From contig JAREIK010000343.1 in the NCBI GenBank assembly GCA_029783825.1, forward strand, positions 4,608,294-4,672,293: a stretch of DNA of 64,000 bases. The letters are read 5' to 3'. Position numbers and translations under genes: made by a program. This DNA comes from Sapria himalayana. Its lineage: Eukaryota; Streptophyta; Magnoliopsida; Malpighiales; Rafflesiaceae. This document shows, one piece after another, positions 1-11,310 of the stretch. Position 1 is the first letter of the stretch. Each line of letters begins with the position of its first letter. Below the pieces are notes generated by a model that saw only the letters and a list, made by a program, of their open reading frames with translations, was not told where the DNA came from and made no database searches.

Positions 1-548
1 GTTAAGATTTGAAAATAACTACATATAATTATGTTTAGAAGAGCAAATATATCTTTTATTTAGAAAATATATTTAATCTAGGCGTGTAAAAATTAAAATT
101 TTCAATTTTAAATAGAAATTAATTTGGCCAGAATTAGAATTACATTGTCGGACATAGTTTAATAAATATACTTCAGAAAAATAATTTGGGGTAAATTAAA
201 AATTTTTATCATGATTTTTGAAATTTACATGATACAAAAATTAAATTTTAAAGAAATATAAAATATATATTTTGGAAATGAAAGATATATTATGCGAGTT
301 ATGCTGCATTTGGTAATGATTTAAAGGCTAAATTATAAGATTTAAAATTATTAGTAAAATTAATTATCCAATTTGTGGTTATGAGAAAAGTTATGAAATT
401 GAGTCCTGATATTTGAGTTTCGTTTTATCCCAAAAAGTTATATCATTTGAGTTGATTATTTTTTGGGTGATAACATATTTTTATTTTTTAGAGACTGGGT
501 TAATATTTCTTTCGGATGAATAAAGAAAATAATTCGATCAAAATAATT

Positions 549-1108
549 AAGTTAGAACAGTACAATGATTTAACATGAAAAGAAAAAATAATAGAACTTT
601 TAATGATTAAAAGTTTATATGACTAAGATAACGATGAATCGAGATCAAATAATTTGAGCGAAAAATAGTAGATGACATTACACTACAAAGCCTATACCAT
701 GATATGACGATGGCTTAAAAAAATTACTTTGTTTCATATTTCTACAATAATAAAGGCGAATGTGATGTGCAAAAAGACTGATTTGTTATATGAAAACTAT
801 ACATCGAGGTATAAAGCCCTATTTGGTCAGTACCTAGTTGATATGAAATATTATAACATAACTAATATGATTGTTCACATGAGTAGCTTCGAAGCTATGG
901 TTAAAAATTTAGCATCCATGAAAATAATGTTGGATGATGAGTTGCAAGTATATTTTTTTTCTTAGCTTACTTCTCAATAATTGGGAGTCATTGATTATTT
1001 TTTTGAGTATCTTGGTTCAAAATAATATCCTCACCATGACAATCATATCTAATAAGTATGGTGTATATAATGTTGCGAGATGAAGCTCGAAGGGAAAGAG
1101 ATTTTCCT
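549..1108 (+). pseudogene. Decayed Copia retrotransposon gag fragment
   Basis: A broken reading frame resembles the N-terminal and middle part of Copia gag (UBN2 family). Around 550-640 the translation reads like LEQYNDLT.KEK..ELL. At 729-965 an open stretch contains YENYTSRYKALFGQYLVDMK, SSFEAMVKNLASMKI and LDDEL. After a frame change near 960 it continues LLLNNWESLI, which fits the family's SLPDSWE-type motif, and the gag-like signal ends near DEARR at about 1095. No protease or polymerase follows in this orientation. The signal stops where the outer hAT element seems to begin, so the gag was probably cut by that insertion or by an older deletion. Its original function was the nucleocapsid protein of an LTR retrotransposon. 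It is not functional now. Confidence 0.7.
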
Positions 1109-1644
1109 TCTTGTGCCCTCATTTTGGGGGGCTTGGGCTTGGATAGTTAAGCTTTAATTTTAAATTTTAATATAAATTTAATTTCTAAATGATGATAACA
1201 TGATCGTGACTTGACATTCTATTTCATTCTGCTCAAATAAATGATTAAAAAATTTGTAATTTCATTTAAGTGTTAAATTGAAAAATAAAACATCAAAACT
1301 TAAAATGATAAAAACAAAGTGCAATCCAATCCAATATCCAATACATCAATAGATAATAATGCATAAATCAAAATGAAAAGAATTAGCAAAAATAAACAAA
1401 TAATAGCATTTGTAGCACATTAACAATATTACATGAATCAAGAATCATCAATGCTCAATCCGTGCATATGATATGGTACTTTGGAAGAAGATGTTGATCA
1501 TCATCATCATGCATCCAAAGATGTCTCTAGTGCTTTTAATATCCTTTATCTTCACGTCTCATGAATTATCTTCTATCATCATCTCTTGCATCTTATCCAC
1601 ATCCCATGAATTATCTTCATGCATGCCATCATTTCTATGATATT

Positions 1645-1906
1645 TCATCATAATCTCAATCTCCTAGTTGAAATGATATTGACTACCAAATTAAAATAAG
1701 ACTCTAATGTTATGGTAGATATCAAATAGATTAATAGATCATGTGTCATCTTAAATAGCATGAGATATATAGATTTATAAAGATTTAACCATAGCAAAAT
1801 ATCCAGATTATTATTATTATCAATTGGTACGGTAGAGTAGTAATTGGTAAATAAATATCCAAATAGCTTGCTCCTATCTGATGAATTATTCCATTATTTT
1901 CTATTA
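1645..1906 (-). pseudogene. hAT transposase C-terminal fragment (left part of split copy)
   Basis: Read on the minus strand, 1645-1765 matches base by base in long runs the region around 4936-5060 of the younger hAT. The translation resembles FKMTHDLL, then LESYF, then ISTRRLRL, the hAT C-terminal dimerisation region (compare RMTRDLL, SESTF and SYRRSRL in the younger copy). At about 1840-1890 there is also a counterpart of the GEPSHRSELSRYLD region. It carries many stops. It is the downstream part of the transposase whose upstream part lies at 5849-7230, the two being separated by the inserted hAT. Confidence 0.75.
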
Positions 1907-1914
1907 GGCTAAAT
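1907..1914. repeat. 8-bp target-site duplication, left (GGCTAAAT)
   Basis: GGCTAAAT lies directly before the hAT terminus at 1915 and is repeated without mismatch at 5822-5829, directly after the other terminus. Eight-base duplications are the hallmark of hAT integration. Confidence 0.9.
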
Positions 1915-2261
1915 TAAAGGTGTCACCCGGGCCGGGATGGCCCGGCCCGACACAGGCACGACACTGTTCGGCCTTACATGGGCCGGTCCAGCACGAGAAT
2001 ATTCATCGCCCGGGTCCGTGCCGTGCCGTGCTGAGGCCAACTGGGCATCGTGTCATGCCTAACTCAGCACTGTTCGATGGCTTGTGGCACGGCCCATAGG
2101 CATGGTTGGGATCATAGATCACACCCAGCCCCGACGTCTCGCACCCGCAGCCCTGCATCCACTGACCCGCAGACCTGGCTAGGACTAGGTTGCTCCCGGC
2201 TTTCCACACCCTCACGGATCATGGGTCACGGGTGGGTTCACAGTGACTCGGGACACGGGAG

Positions 2262-2476
2262 TAGAGGTGTCAAACGGGCCGGCACGTTATTTTAAGGCAT
2301 GATCGTGCCTCGCCTGGCCCGCTCGGGCATTCCTGGCCGAGCGGTTCGGAATACTGGGGACCGCGGGCGGGTCGAATCAGACCCGACCCGCGGTCTTTTT
2401 TTGTGGGAGGGGTAACATGGGGTCGGGCTCACGGGGCACCCAGCACGGGATAAACCCTTGCCGGTTGACACCTCTA
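2262..2476. mobile_element. 215-bp nested hAT MITE with near-perfect TSD
   Basis: The left end reads TAGAGGTGTCAAACGGGCC. The right end, read inward, reads TAGAGGTGTCAACCGGCAAG. The flanking 8-mers are CACGGGAG (2254-2261) and CACGTGAG (2477-2484), 7 of 8 identical. It is much more GC-rich than its surroundings and has no coding capacity. Internally it carries the palindromic motif GACCCGACCCGCGGTC, which also occurs in the related MITE at 42029-42417. It inserted into the left subterminal region of the hAT at 1915-5821 and is therefore younger than it. Confidence 0.87.
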
Positions 2477-3307
2477 CACGTGAGTTGGGCCAAGCCAAGC
2501 TTTCCGAAAAAAGACCACGGGTCGGGTCCAATCAGACCCGACCTGTGGTCCCCCCGACCCGACCCGATTCCCCCCCACCCACCCAACAGGCAAAATTTTT
2601 TTTTTAAAATGTTGCCGTTGGATCTCGCCTCCAACGGCTAGGGGCAGAATCCAACGGCCCTCATGATTCTGCCCCCTAAAATATTAAAAAAACAAAAAAA
2701 AAAAAACAAAAAAAAACAAAAAAAACAAAAAAAATCATTTAAAAAAAAAATTATTTTCTTTAATTTATAAAATCATATCCCCCTCTCTATAACATTTATA
2801 TTTTTCATAAACATTTATTCTCTCAAATCTCACATTTTCTCTCACTCAAAACTTTTGCTCCTCTCTCTCGGGACTTGAGAAGTCGTGATTTCATCATTTA
2901 GCTTAACTTTTTGGGAATCTCAACTCGGGTTTTGAATTTTGAGCTAGACTGTGGTGCACCATGCACGTGATCGACCTGACTGATTTACCGAGTAATTTAT
3001 TGTAGGTTTTTTTTACTCTCTCTCTCTCTAGTCTCTCTATCTCTAGTCCTAAATAGTTAAATCTAAAATCTATCATATAGTCTCTAAATAAGTGTCCTGA
3101 ACAAAAATCCTAAAAAAATAACAAATACTAATGAAACATATTTAAATTTAGAAAATGAAAATCTTACACAGAGGTATGAGGCTGTTGAAACTCTGGTTTC
3201 TCTAGTCCTCTCAACCCAAACTTCTAAAAAAAACTAGGAGGAATATTGTAGTTTGGACTCATTTTAATATAATAAAACAAAAAAATATTAGGGATGAGGA
3301 AGAAGAA

Positions 3308-5238
3308 ATGACACAGTGCAAATATTGTATGAGACTTTTAACATGTAAGAGTTCGTCAGGGACTGGGCACCTTAAGAGACATGCCGAATTATGCACCAAA
3401 AAATATGGTCCATTAGATCCTAGGCAAACCCAACTTGGCACTGCATTTTTTGAGACTGGATCGAGTTTTGTCTCAAAGTTTACTCTCTTCATATACTCTA
3501 TGAAGTTGGGTAGAGACGGCATAACCAGATTTATCACATTGATGGGTCTTCCAATCAGATTTTCAGAAGATCCAAGGGTTGTACGCATAATGCGGACATA
3601 TTTTCAGCCTGCTTATCGTAGGATTCCTAGGTCCACATCTAGGAAATGACATACTAAAATTGTATAAGTTATAGAAACAAAAAATAATTAATGAATTTAT
3701 GGCATATAGTGGAGTGGTGTCTGTGACGTCCGATATCTAGACAAGTCACGATGAATCATCTTATGCATGTCTCACCAGTCACTATGTAGATTCTAACTGG
3801 ATTATGAATAAAAAAATTTTAGGATTCTCTGAGATTCTTTATCCTCATGATTGCTCGGTCATTTTTGAGTGTATGATGAAAATTTTTAGGGAATATAAAA
3901 TATAAAATATAAAATATAAAATATAAAATATAAATATAAAATAAAATTTTTAGTATCACATTCGATAACGCATCTAATAATGGACTAGCGATTAACATGT
4001 TTGTTAAGAATATTAGAGATGCACCATTAGGAGAGATTTTTCATGTTAGATGCATGTGTCACGTGATTAACTTGATTGTTCAAGCGGGTATGAAGGTGTA
4101 TTCCCCAGCGTTGGATAATATCTGTAATGCAATAAAATATATTCGCACTCCTCGCAGACAACAAGAGTTTGGCAGTCTCTGTTTGTCTACAAATCTTAAG
4201 AAGAAGAAATTCTAATCGGATGTGAGACATCGTTGGAATTACACGTACCTAATGTTAGTATCACGTGTTGGATACGAACACGTGATATCCGACTACGTTA
4301 ATAGTAAGAGTGACGAACTTATTATTGCCAAAACTGACTGGGCTTCAAAAATTTCATTTTTGAAATTTCTGAAGATTTTTTATAACACGACTAACATGTG
4401 TTCGTCGGTTTATACGCCCACGACTTGCATTGGACTTAGGTGCATATGCAATATTAGTAGCATGTTTAAGAAGTATTGAGCTGACCCGACACTTAGCCAT
4501 ATGGTTGCAGAGATGGAAACCAAGTACTTAAAGTACTAGTCAACCATTTCATGTCTTTATTGCCTTGCTGCATGCATGGACCCTATGGTTAAGGTGCAAG
4601 GGATAAAAAACACCAAGACTTACATTTTCTCGTGCTTGAACATGGAAGAGCCACCTGAATGGTTCATTCACGAGAAGTTGACTGACCTATTCATATACTA
4701 TGATACTAGGTATGGTGGTGGTGGTGGTGAGATTGTGATTATGAACATTGATACCTTGTTTGGAGATGATGATTTTTCCATTCAGCTAGCGACGGGGAAA
4801 CGTAGGGGTGAACCATCACATAGGAGCGAGCTTTCTCGGTACTTAGATACCGATTACTGCTCAATCCTATCACATTCTAATACAAAGAATCTTGATATAT
4901 TACATTAGTGAAAATCATATGAGTCCACCTTTCCCATGCTATATAGGATGACACGGGATCTACTAACTCCTCTGGTGTCGAGTGTAGCATCGGAGTCTAC
5001 TTTTTCTATTGTAGTGAACGTGATTTCATATAGGCGATCGAGATTATATCCAAATATTGTTGAGGCCTTGGCCTGTTTGAAGGATTGGGAGGATTCGAGG
5101 TTTAGCATCTATGATCGTGTTGTAGCTGGGACTGGGACTGGGATTATAGCCGCACCCACTGCGAAAGCGGATGAGTTGATTGCTGATGATGATGATCCAT
5201 ATGATACTGATCTTGATGTTGTGGTTGATTGGTCATGA
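3308..5238 (+). pseudogene. hAT transposase pseudogene (BED finger to dimerisation domain)
   Basis: The first open stretch (3308-3649) contains a BED-type zinc finger: CKYC, then GTGHLKRHAELC. From 3997 to 5238 one reading frame runs through with few interruptions. It shows CHVINLIVQ, VRHRWNYTYLML (the usual RWNSTY motif), the SFLKFLKIFYNTTNM region, YLKY, MEEPPEWF, and finally RMTRDLL, SVASESTFS and SYRRSRL of the hAT dimerisation domain. In-frame stops lie at about 4213, 4477, 4537 and 4906. Those at 4477 (CGA to TGA) and 4537 (TGG to TAG) look like C-to-T or G-to-A changes expected from methylcytosine decay. The part between 3650 and 3996 is in another frame and contains a TATAAAA repeat. 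The enzyme would have cut and rejoined element ends in the nucleus. The few stops suggest fairly recent inactivation. Confidence 0.88.
3892..3945. repeat. Short tandem repeat of TATAAAA
   Basis: About seven copies of a 7-bp TATAAAA unit lie inside the hAT transposase region, just before the reading frame resumes at 3997. It probably arose by slippage and has contributed to breaking the gene. Confidence 0.85.
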
Positions 5239-5801
5239 TATGATGATTGACGATTGATGAAGATCCACTACTTTTTGATTTTGATGTTTTGTTTTTTATT
5301 GATTGTATGCTTTATTTTTACGTTGCGTTGAAACTTTAATTTATTTGGTTCGGACCTTCCATATCAATTGGCTGATTGGTCATTTCTCATTTGGTTTGCT
5401 TTTGTTTTTTTTACTTTTTAATTTTTTTTAACGAAATTTTTTGCTTTATTATTTTTTTGTTTAAAATTTTCATTTAAAAATTTATAACTCTATAATTTAA
5501 TTCTAATAAATTATAAACTAATTTTATTTTAAATTATAAAAAAATTAAACTTTGTAGTTTATTAAATTTTTATCAATTTTCATTTTATAAATTTAAAATA
5601 CTATACATTATCTATAATTCTATATATAATTTAATATATTTTTTAATTAAACTAAAATATAAAACTCTAAAAATATTAAAAAAAAAATTTTTAACCTGGC
5701 CCGTATGGCCAGGTTTGGCCCGACCTAGTGTTATTATACCTAGTGTTATTATATGAATATGAATATGAATATGAATATGGTATCCATATTCATAGTCAGT
5801 A

Positions 5802-5829
5802 TGGTCTGTTTGACACTTCTAGGCTAAAT
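5802..5829. repeat. Right hAT terminal repeat plus TSD GGCTAAAT
   Basis: The terminus GGTCTGTTTGACACTTCTA ends at 5821. It is the inverted, diverged partner of the end at 1915. GGCTAAAT at 5822-5829 duplicates 1907-1914 exactly. Confidence 0.9.
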
Positions 5830-5848
5830 AAAGGGAGAATTTATTGTC

Positions 5849-7230
5849 TATGAATATGGTATCCATATATGTACTCGGAGCATATCTACAACTACATACC
5901 TAGTGTTATTATATGAAAATAAGTTAGTATTTTTCATGAATGAATCCTTCTGATTGGTGTACATAGTTCATGCACATCGATATGTATTTAAAATTTTTTC
6001 TACCTCTTCTACCTTAATACTAGGATCCATACAAGCTTCCATACAAAATAAAGTTAGAATAGAAAACTAGTATTTCAAATACTTGGTTTTCGTTTCAATA
6101 CTCATCGTGCTAAATACAGGGTGATCTTTATACTTACTAAATATACTACTAATATTGCATATGCATCTAAGTGTAATGCATGTGATAAGAGTGTACACAG
6201 ACAAACATATATTTATCATGTTATAGAAAATCTTAAAAAAGTTCATAAATGAAAATTTTGTATCATAGTCTAAATCATCAATAATAAATAAATCACTATT
6301 ATTATTAATATAGTTGGATATCATGTAATGGTAGCCCATACTATACTCCAACATAAGGTAGGTGTAATTCTAATGGTGTCTCACATTCATTTGGAACTTT
6401 TTATCCTCATAGATAAATATAAGCTGCTAAACTCTCATTATTTTCTAGGCATCCTAAGATATTTTTAGTAATTTTTTTATTTTTTCTAATGTGTGAGAAA
6501 TAATTTTCATTCCTACCTATACTATGAGGTTAATCACATGACACATGTACCTAATGTGAAATATCTTACAAAATAGCCCATCTCTATTAGTCATAACAAA
6601 CATACTAATAAATACTATATTATTAGAAGTATTATCAAAAGTAATTCTAAATATTTTATTCTAAATTTTATATTCCCTAAAGATCTATGTCACACACTCA
6701 TATATAGTAAGGACATCATGAGGATAAAAAATTTTAGGAAATCCTAAAATTTTTTTATTATGTTTTAATTTAGGGTCAATGTTGTGGGTAGTGAGGCATG
6801 CAAATAATACATCATCATGACTAGTCCATATATTGGACGCCATTGATACCACTCCACTATATTTCCTAAATTTATTAATTATTAATTATTAATTATTAAT
6901 TATTTTTCTAATTTTAATATTTTATTATGTCACTCCTACTTGTAGACTTAAGAATCATATAATAAGCATGCTAAAAGTGGTCTACATAATACTGACTATC
7001 CTATGATCCTTTAAAAATCTAATTGGAAGACCCATGATCATAATTAGTTTGGTAATACATTTCCTCCCAAAATAACTGTGATATATGGAGGGAATCAACG
7101 AAGCTGAACTAGATCCAACTCGAAAGACCCCACCATTAAGTTAGTTTTGCCTCAGTTTTTATATATCATATTTTTTGGTGTATTTATCAGCTTGCCTGTT
7201 TAGGATCACAATCCCAGATACACTCCTACA
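5849..7230 (-). pseudogene. hAT transposase relic, N-terminal and core part (right part of split copy)
   Basis: The longest open stretch (6067-6354) reads NNNSDLFIIDD, then SFMNFFKIFYNM and CICNISSIFSKYKDHPVFS, then TKYLKY, clearly the same protein as the younger copy. Leftward the match continues through CMDPSIKVEEV (about 6030) to a counterpart of LFIYYDTRYGG (about 5900). Rightward, 7175-7215 decodes as a decayed BED-finger segment corresponding to GTGHLKRHA. Stops and frame changes are frequent, so this copy is older than the one inserted into it. The C-terminal end of the same gene is at 1645-1906. Confidence 0.82.
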
Positions 7231-8089
7231 TGTATATATTATTCCACAATATATACATTATGTTGATTCTTCATTGATATCACTATACTTTTTAGTTTTT
7301 ATTATTTTTATGTGTGTTCAAATAAATAGTATTCATATAGTTTTTTATTTTTTAGGTGGCATTTGAGTTTGAGTTGAGACTATTGGATAAAATATAGTTT
7401 TCACCTTGAACTTTTTGGCATGATTATCATTGTTATCTATATCTACGTCAATATCATATTTATTATCATTAAATTCACTATGTTATATTTTTGTTAACTA
7501 TTTATATTTTTTTTAAATTAATTATGAAAATAAAAGAAAAAAAACTCAAACAAATAATTAACAAAAAAATAGGTACCATACTGCATACCACTTTGTTATA
7601 AATTCTAATCTTGAGGCAAGTTGCAGTGTTGCATAGACACACCCACACTACCATCTATTCCATATGCACAAGTGTTAATTGTTAACCATAAATCAAAATT
7701 AAAAAAAAATATATGGGTAATATTTACATTTCAAATGAAAGACTAGAGAGTGAGTTAAAAATGACAAAGACTTGGAGGGTCAAAGAGAGGAGAAAAAATT
7801 AGAATGAATTTTTAAATTTCTTTATCTCTATTTATTGAGAAAAAAAATTCAAATTATTAGTTTTTTAAATTTTTTTTTGAATTTTTTTATTCAATATTGG
7901 GCAGAATCATGACATCCATCGAATTCTACCAACATTAGTCATTGGAATTAATTCGAAGGCTATTATAAACTTACATTAAATTTTTATTTTTATTAATAAA
8001 TGAGCCAACAAGGATAGCAATAGGCATGGCCTATCGATGTCCATGTTAGAGGCCGTTGCGTGAAAACGCAACGGGCAACAAGGGAGGTA

Positions 8090-10200
8090 GTTCTGATGGA
8101 GTTCCATCATGATAGATATCTTGGCATTCCTACAAAATAGAAGTTACAGAACTAGGCATTGTAGTGTTATCATCATTAGTACTTAATAAAGCCTTCTTAT
8201 ACATAAATAAAATCATTAGCTTATTCGAACATAACACTCTTTTTATCTCACACATTTTTGCATAAAAATTCTTTTGCAATTCCTCTTATTTTATCTCTAA
8301 CTTTCCTTCATCTAATGAATCTTCTCTCATTTCTTCAATTTTTTTCTCTCATCTCTTTTTGGTTGAACACACTTCTTTTCACTCATTTTATTCTGTCTTT
8401 CATTTTCTTTCTTTTGATTACTATGTATTCCTATTTTCACTTGATCTCCATACACTTGAGCTGGAGTTAATGGTAAAAGAACAATAGTTCTTTTAAATTG
8501 AAAAGAATATTTACTGGTAACTCCATCATGCTCAACTCACCTATCAAACTGCCAAGGCATCCATAATAGAATGTGCTCAACTTGCATAGGTACCGCATTA
8601 CACAATATTTCATCTGCATATTTTCAAATTTGAAAAGACACTAATACTTGCTTATTCACTATTATTTGGCCAATGTCATTTTGCCACTATAACTCATATG
8701 GTCACATATGCCTCATAGTTGTTAATTCTAATTTTCGTACTTTGATTGTGCTTGCAATATTTGTAAATCTTGCACCATCAATAACCATGCTACATACCTT
8801 TCATTTCACATGACATCTAGTATAAAATAGATTTTGCTACTGTACTATATTATCATTTTATTTTGCTTGCATGCTTAGATTTCTCCTTGTAATCAATAAT
8901 TTATTTTGAATAGCTTCTTCTTTTGATATATTTTCTAAGGATGACATTGATTGAGTATCTTCCTCATCATCAATTTTAATTTCTTCATTATTTCTTAATA
9001 ACATTATCTTCTTATTTGGACACTGACTTGCTATGTGATATCTTCAAAGATATCTAAAACATTTGATATCATGATTTTGAGTGGTAGAAGTTTCAAATGT
9101 ACTTTGAGAATCATTACTGGCCAAGTCAAGTTTTGTACTCCTTTCTAATTAGTTACTAGTAGCTTCTCTATTTTTTTTTATGTAATTTGGTTTTCTAGAT
9201 GATTGGTTCAAGTTTTTGTTTAACCATGAGTTCTCCATTACCTTTAGCTGCTATTCAATTTTGATTGTCATATGTACCATATCTTCCATTTTCACATAAT
9301 GATGCAACTCTACCATGTTTGCAATCTTCCAATTAATTCCTACTAGAAATTTAATGGCAATCTTTTGATCTTCCTCAATATTTGCTCGGAGAATAGAAAT
9401 CTCAAATTCTTAATGATAATCTTCTACACTTCTACTTCTTTATGTCAAGCATTGTAGTTTCTTATATAAGTCTTAGTAATAATGATGTGAAAGAAACCTT
9501 TTACTTATTAGCAATTTCATCTCCTCTCTTGTCACTATTGGATGTTTCCCATTTCATCTTCTACTATTTATAATTTAATTCCACCAAACAATAGCATATT
9601 CAGCAAATTCAATTACTACCGGTTTTACTTTTTTTATATTAAAATAATTATGACAATACAAAACTAATGTTATCTTCTTTATCCATTCAAAAAATATGTT
9701 GGGGTCATTTTCACCTTGGAATGGTGGAATTCTTATCTTGAATGCTACCAAGATTATCATCTTCATACTTGCTCTACTCTTTAAAGTATCTATGTCTTCC
9801 ATTGTCAATTCTGGATGCCCACTCAACTTCTTTTTTATCATCACTCTCATAGCTTTCATAATAATTATTAGTATATTCTCTAGGCTAGATTTTCTACATT
9901 ATTTCTCAGAGTATTCTATTACCACTCTAAATAGAAATTCTCTATATGATCAAATCATTCATGGATATGTTTCAATTCCTATCTCATCATATGTGTCATT
10001 TCATTGATTGTAGCTTTTATAGATAATTTTGGATCAATAGGTTCTGGAGCAATCCTATCAGTATGATTAGTCACTCTTTCAAAAATAAGTATTATCATGT
10101 CACTCAATACTCAATAAAGTTCTTTCAATTCTTATTGAACATAAATGAATAATAGTTGAGATTCAATTGACAATTTCTAATAACTTATCAAGTGATTAGA
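8090..10200 (-). pseudogene. Ty3/Gypsy retrotransposon gag-protease-RT relic
   Basis: Read right to left on the minus strand, the domains are in Gypsy order. Gag: 9575-9859 is open and contains IPPFQGENDPN, then a VLYCHNY segment and EFAEYAIVWWN. Zinc knuckle: about 9010-9066, decoding as IKCFRYL, a stop, then HIASQCPNK, so two of the metal ligands are damaged. Protease: about 8480-8860, with TRCHVK, MVIDGARFTNIAST and later KQVLVSF and VPMQVEHILL. The active-site DGG has become DGA. RT start: about 8105-8160, with a counterpart of PSGLPP. The signal then stops at about 8090, where the old hAT begins, so RNase H and integrase are missing here. A PBS and an LTR lie to the right, as expected for a minus-strand element. 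Confidence 0.82.
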
Positions 10201-10520
10201 ATTCTTGAGGTAAATAAAATGGTAATAATATAAATAATAAAGATAAATAATAAAAGACTCACAATAAATAGTATATTATTGGTTTTTTTATTCTTTTATA
10301 TTTTTTGTACCTTTTCTTTTTATACTATATTTTATTCTTTTTTGTTGTTTTTTTTTTTCATTTTTTTTTGTTTATTTTCTCTCTTTGTTTATTTTCAAAA
10401 AAAAAAAAAAGAACTATTAGATAGAGAGTTTAATTAGATTTCGACTAGTTTTGAATGGAAATAAAAAAACAAATATCTAAATATCAAAAGAAAGTAAAAG
10501 TGTAAATTGAACTAGAGTTG

Positions 10521-10533
10521 GGCTCTAATATCA
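10521..10533 (-). other. Primer-binding site (initiator-Met tRNA type)
   Basis: On the minus strand this reads TGATATTAGAGCC, close to TGGTATCAGAGCC, the usual plant PBS complementary to the 3' end of initiator methionine tRNA. It lies two bases inside the putative LTR edge (10536) and on the gag side, fixing the direction of the Gypsy element as minus. Confidence 0.75.
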
Positions 10534-10535
10534 AA

Positions 10536-10980
10536 TGATAAGAATCATGTTAAAAGTTACAAAACTCGTGATGAAATTTAGTGCCCAAAACTATTTTAAA
10601 ATCCAATCCGAAAGAAGAATATCTCAACTCATTTCATATATAGAAGTAAGAACCTCAATATAAGGATGACACAACAATTAATTATGAATTAATAATTGAT
10701 AAGTCAAATATAAATACCATGAGAAATCCTAAAATTTGAAAAGTTCTCAAAGAAACAAAAAAGTTTATGCTCATGAGAAATGTTTTTTTTCTTTTATGAA
10801 TATGATATATATAGATTAATTGAGATACCACCTTAAAATAGGTAATAATTACAATCCTAGATAATTTTATTATATAATAAAATAAACAAAAGAAAAATAA
10901 AAAGAAATAAAATAGAAGTGAATAATGATTTTCTCCTTTTTTTTATTAAGTTTCTCAAGACCTAATTAGAATCCTCCTTC
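10536..10980 (-). repeat. LTR of the minus-strand Gypsy relic (part)
   Basis: The stretch starts TGATAAGAATCATG directly beyond the PBS, as expected for an LTR edge. It is AT-rich and has no coding signal. The Mutator-like element at 10981-12428 interrupts it, and the LTR probably resumes at 12429. The far end is not recognisable, and no second LTR copy is seen because the 3' half of the element is missing. Confidence 0.55.
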
Positions 10981-11310
10981 GAGTTTTGGATGTGAATAAT
11001 ACTTTTAAAATAAAAAATCAAAAATTTAAGGTTGGTTTCAAAAATATGCCTAAACTAGTGCATCTGGAAACAGCGTAGTAATGGCTATCATTGTGAATGA
11101 TGACTATTCTAAAAATCAAAGGCATGTATGCATTGTGAATGACGACTATTAAAAATATGGTAGAAGTCCCGTTATCATTATCTCAGCTCGCTCCTCTACC
11201 CTCGCCCGTCTTTTCTTACCCATCTCTCCTTGCCCATCTTTCATTGCCCTTATGTCCTCACCGCTTGCCCCTCTCTTCTCACCCATCTTTCCCCACCCAT
11301 CTCCAGGAGC
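10981..11310 (+). repeat. Left long terminal inverted repeat of Mutator-like element
   Basis: The outer 220 bp is AT-rich and pairs with 12190-12428. The inner 100 bp (about 11190-11305) is pyrimidine-rich with repeated CTCGCCC and CCCATCT words and pairs with the purine-rich stretch 12070-12200. The boundary with the GAGCTC region is near CCATCTCCAGGAGCTC at about 11300. Confidence 0.75.

Larger units (their letters stand above)
1915..5821 (+). mobile_element. Complete but disabled hAT transposon with 8-bp TSD
   Basis: The left end starts TAAAGGTGTCACCCGGGCC. The right end, read inward on the minus strand, starts TAGAAGTGTCAAACAGACC. These fit the common plant hAT terminus TAGAGGTGTCAA followed by a GGGCC-rich stretch. 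Perfect 8-bp duplications flank it. The 3.9-kb body holds a GC-rich left subterminal region, a nested 215-bp MITE, noncoding DNA, and a transposase gene broken by a few stops. The right subterminal region contains copies of the neighbouring host sequence (see findings). It lies inside an older hAT of the same family in the opposite orientation. It cannot encode a complete transposase, but its ends look recognisable, so it might have been mobilised in trans. Confidence 0.9.
1110..8050 (-). mobile_element. Old hAT transposon relic, interrupted by a younger hAT
   Basis: Two separated blocks (about 1645-1906 and 5849-7970) read on the minus strand as one hAT transposase colinear with the younger plus-strand copy at 3308-5238. 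The right block has the remains of the BED finger and the core. The left block has the C-terminal dimerisation region. Between them sits the complete element 1915-5821, flanked by GGCTAAAT duplications. At about 7905-7970 is the counterpart of the noncoding GGGCAGAATCATGA stretch that lies upstream of the transposase in the younger copy. The outer ends are approximate. A degenerate GC-richer stretch near 1110-1150 may be the 3' end, and the right end is near 8050, where Gypsy coding sequence begins. No terminal repeat or target duplication could be recognised. Confidence 0.72.

Noticed and set aside
2003..2641. Several overlapping GC-rich frames on both strands
   Set aside because: They lie in hAT subterminal and MITE sequence that has no coding function. 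The frames are open only because GC-rich DNA contains few stops.
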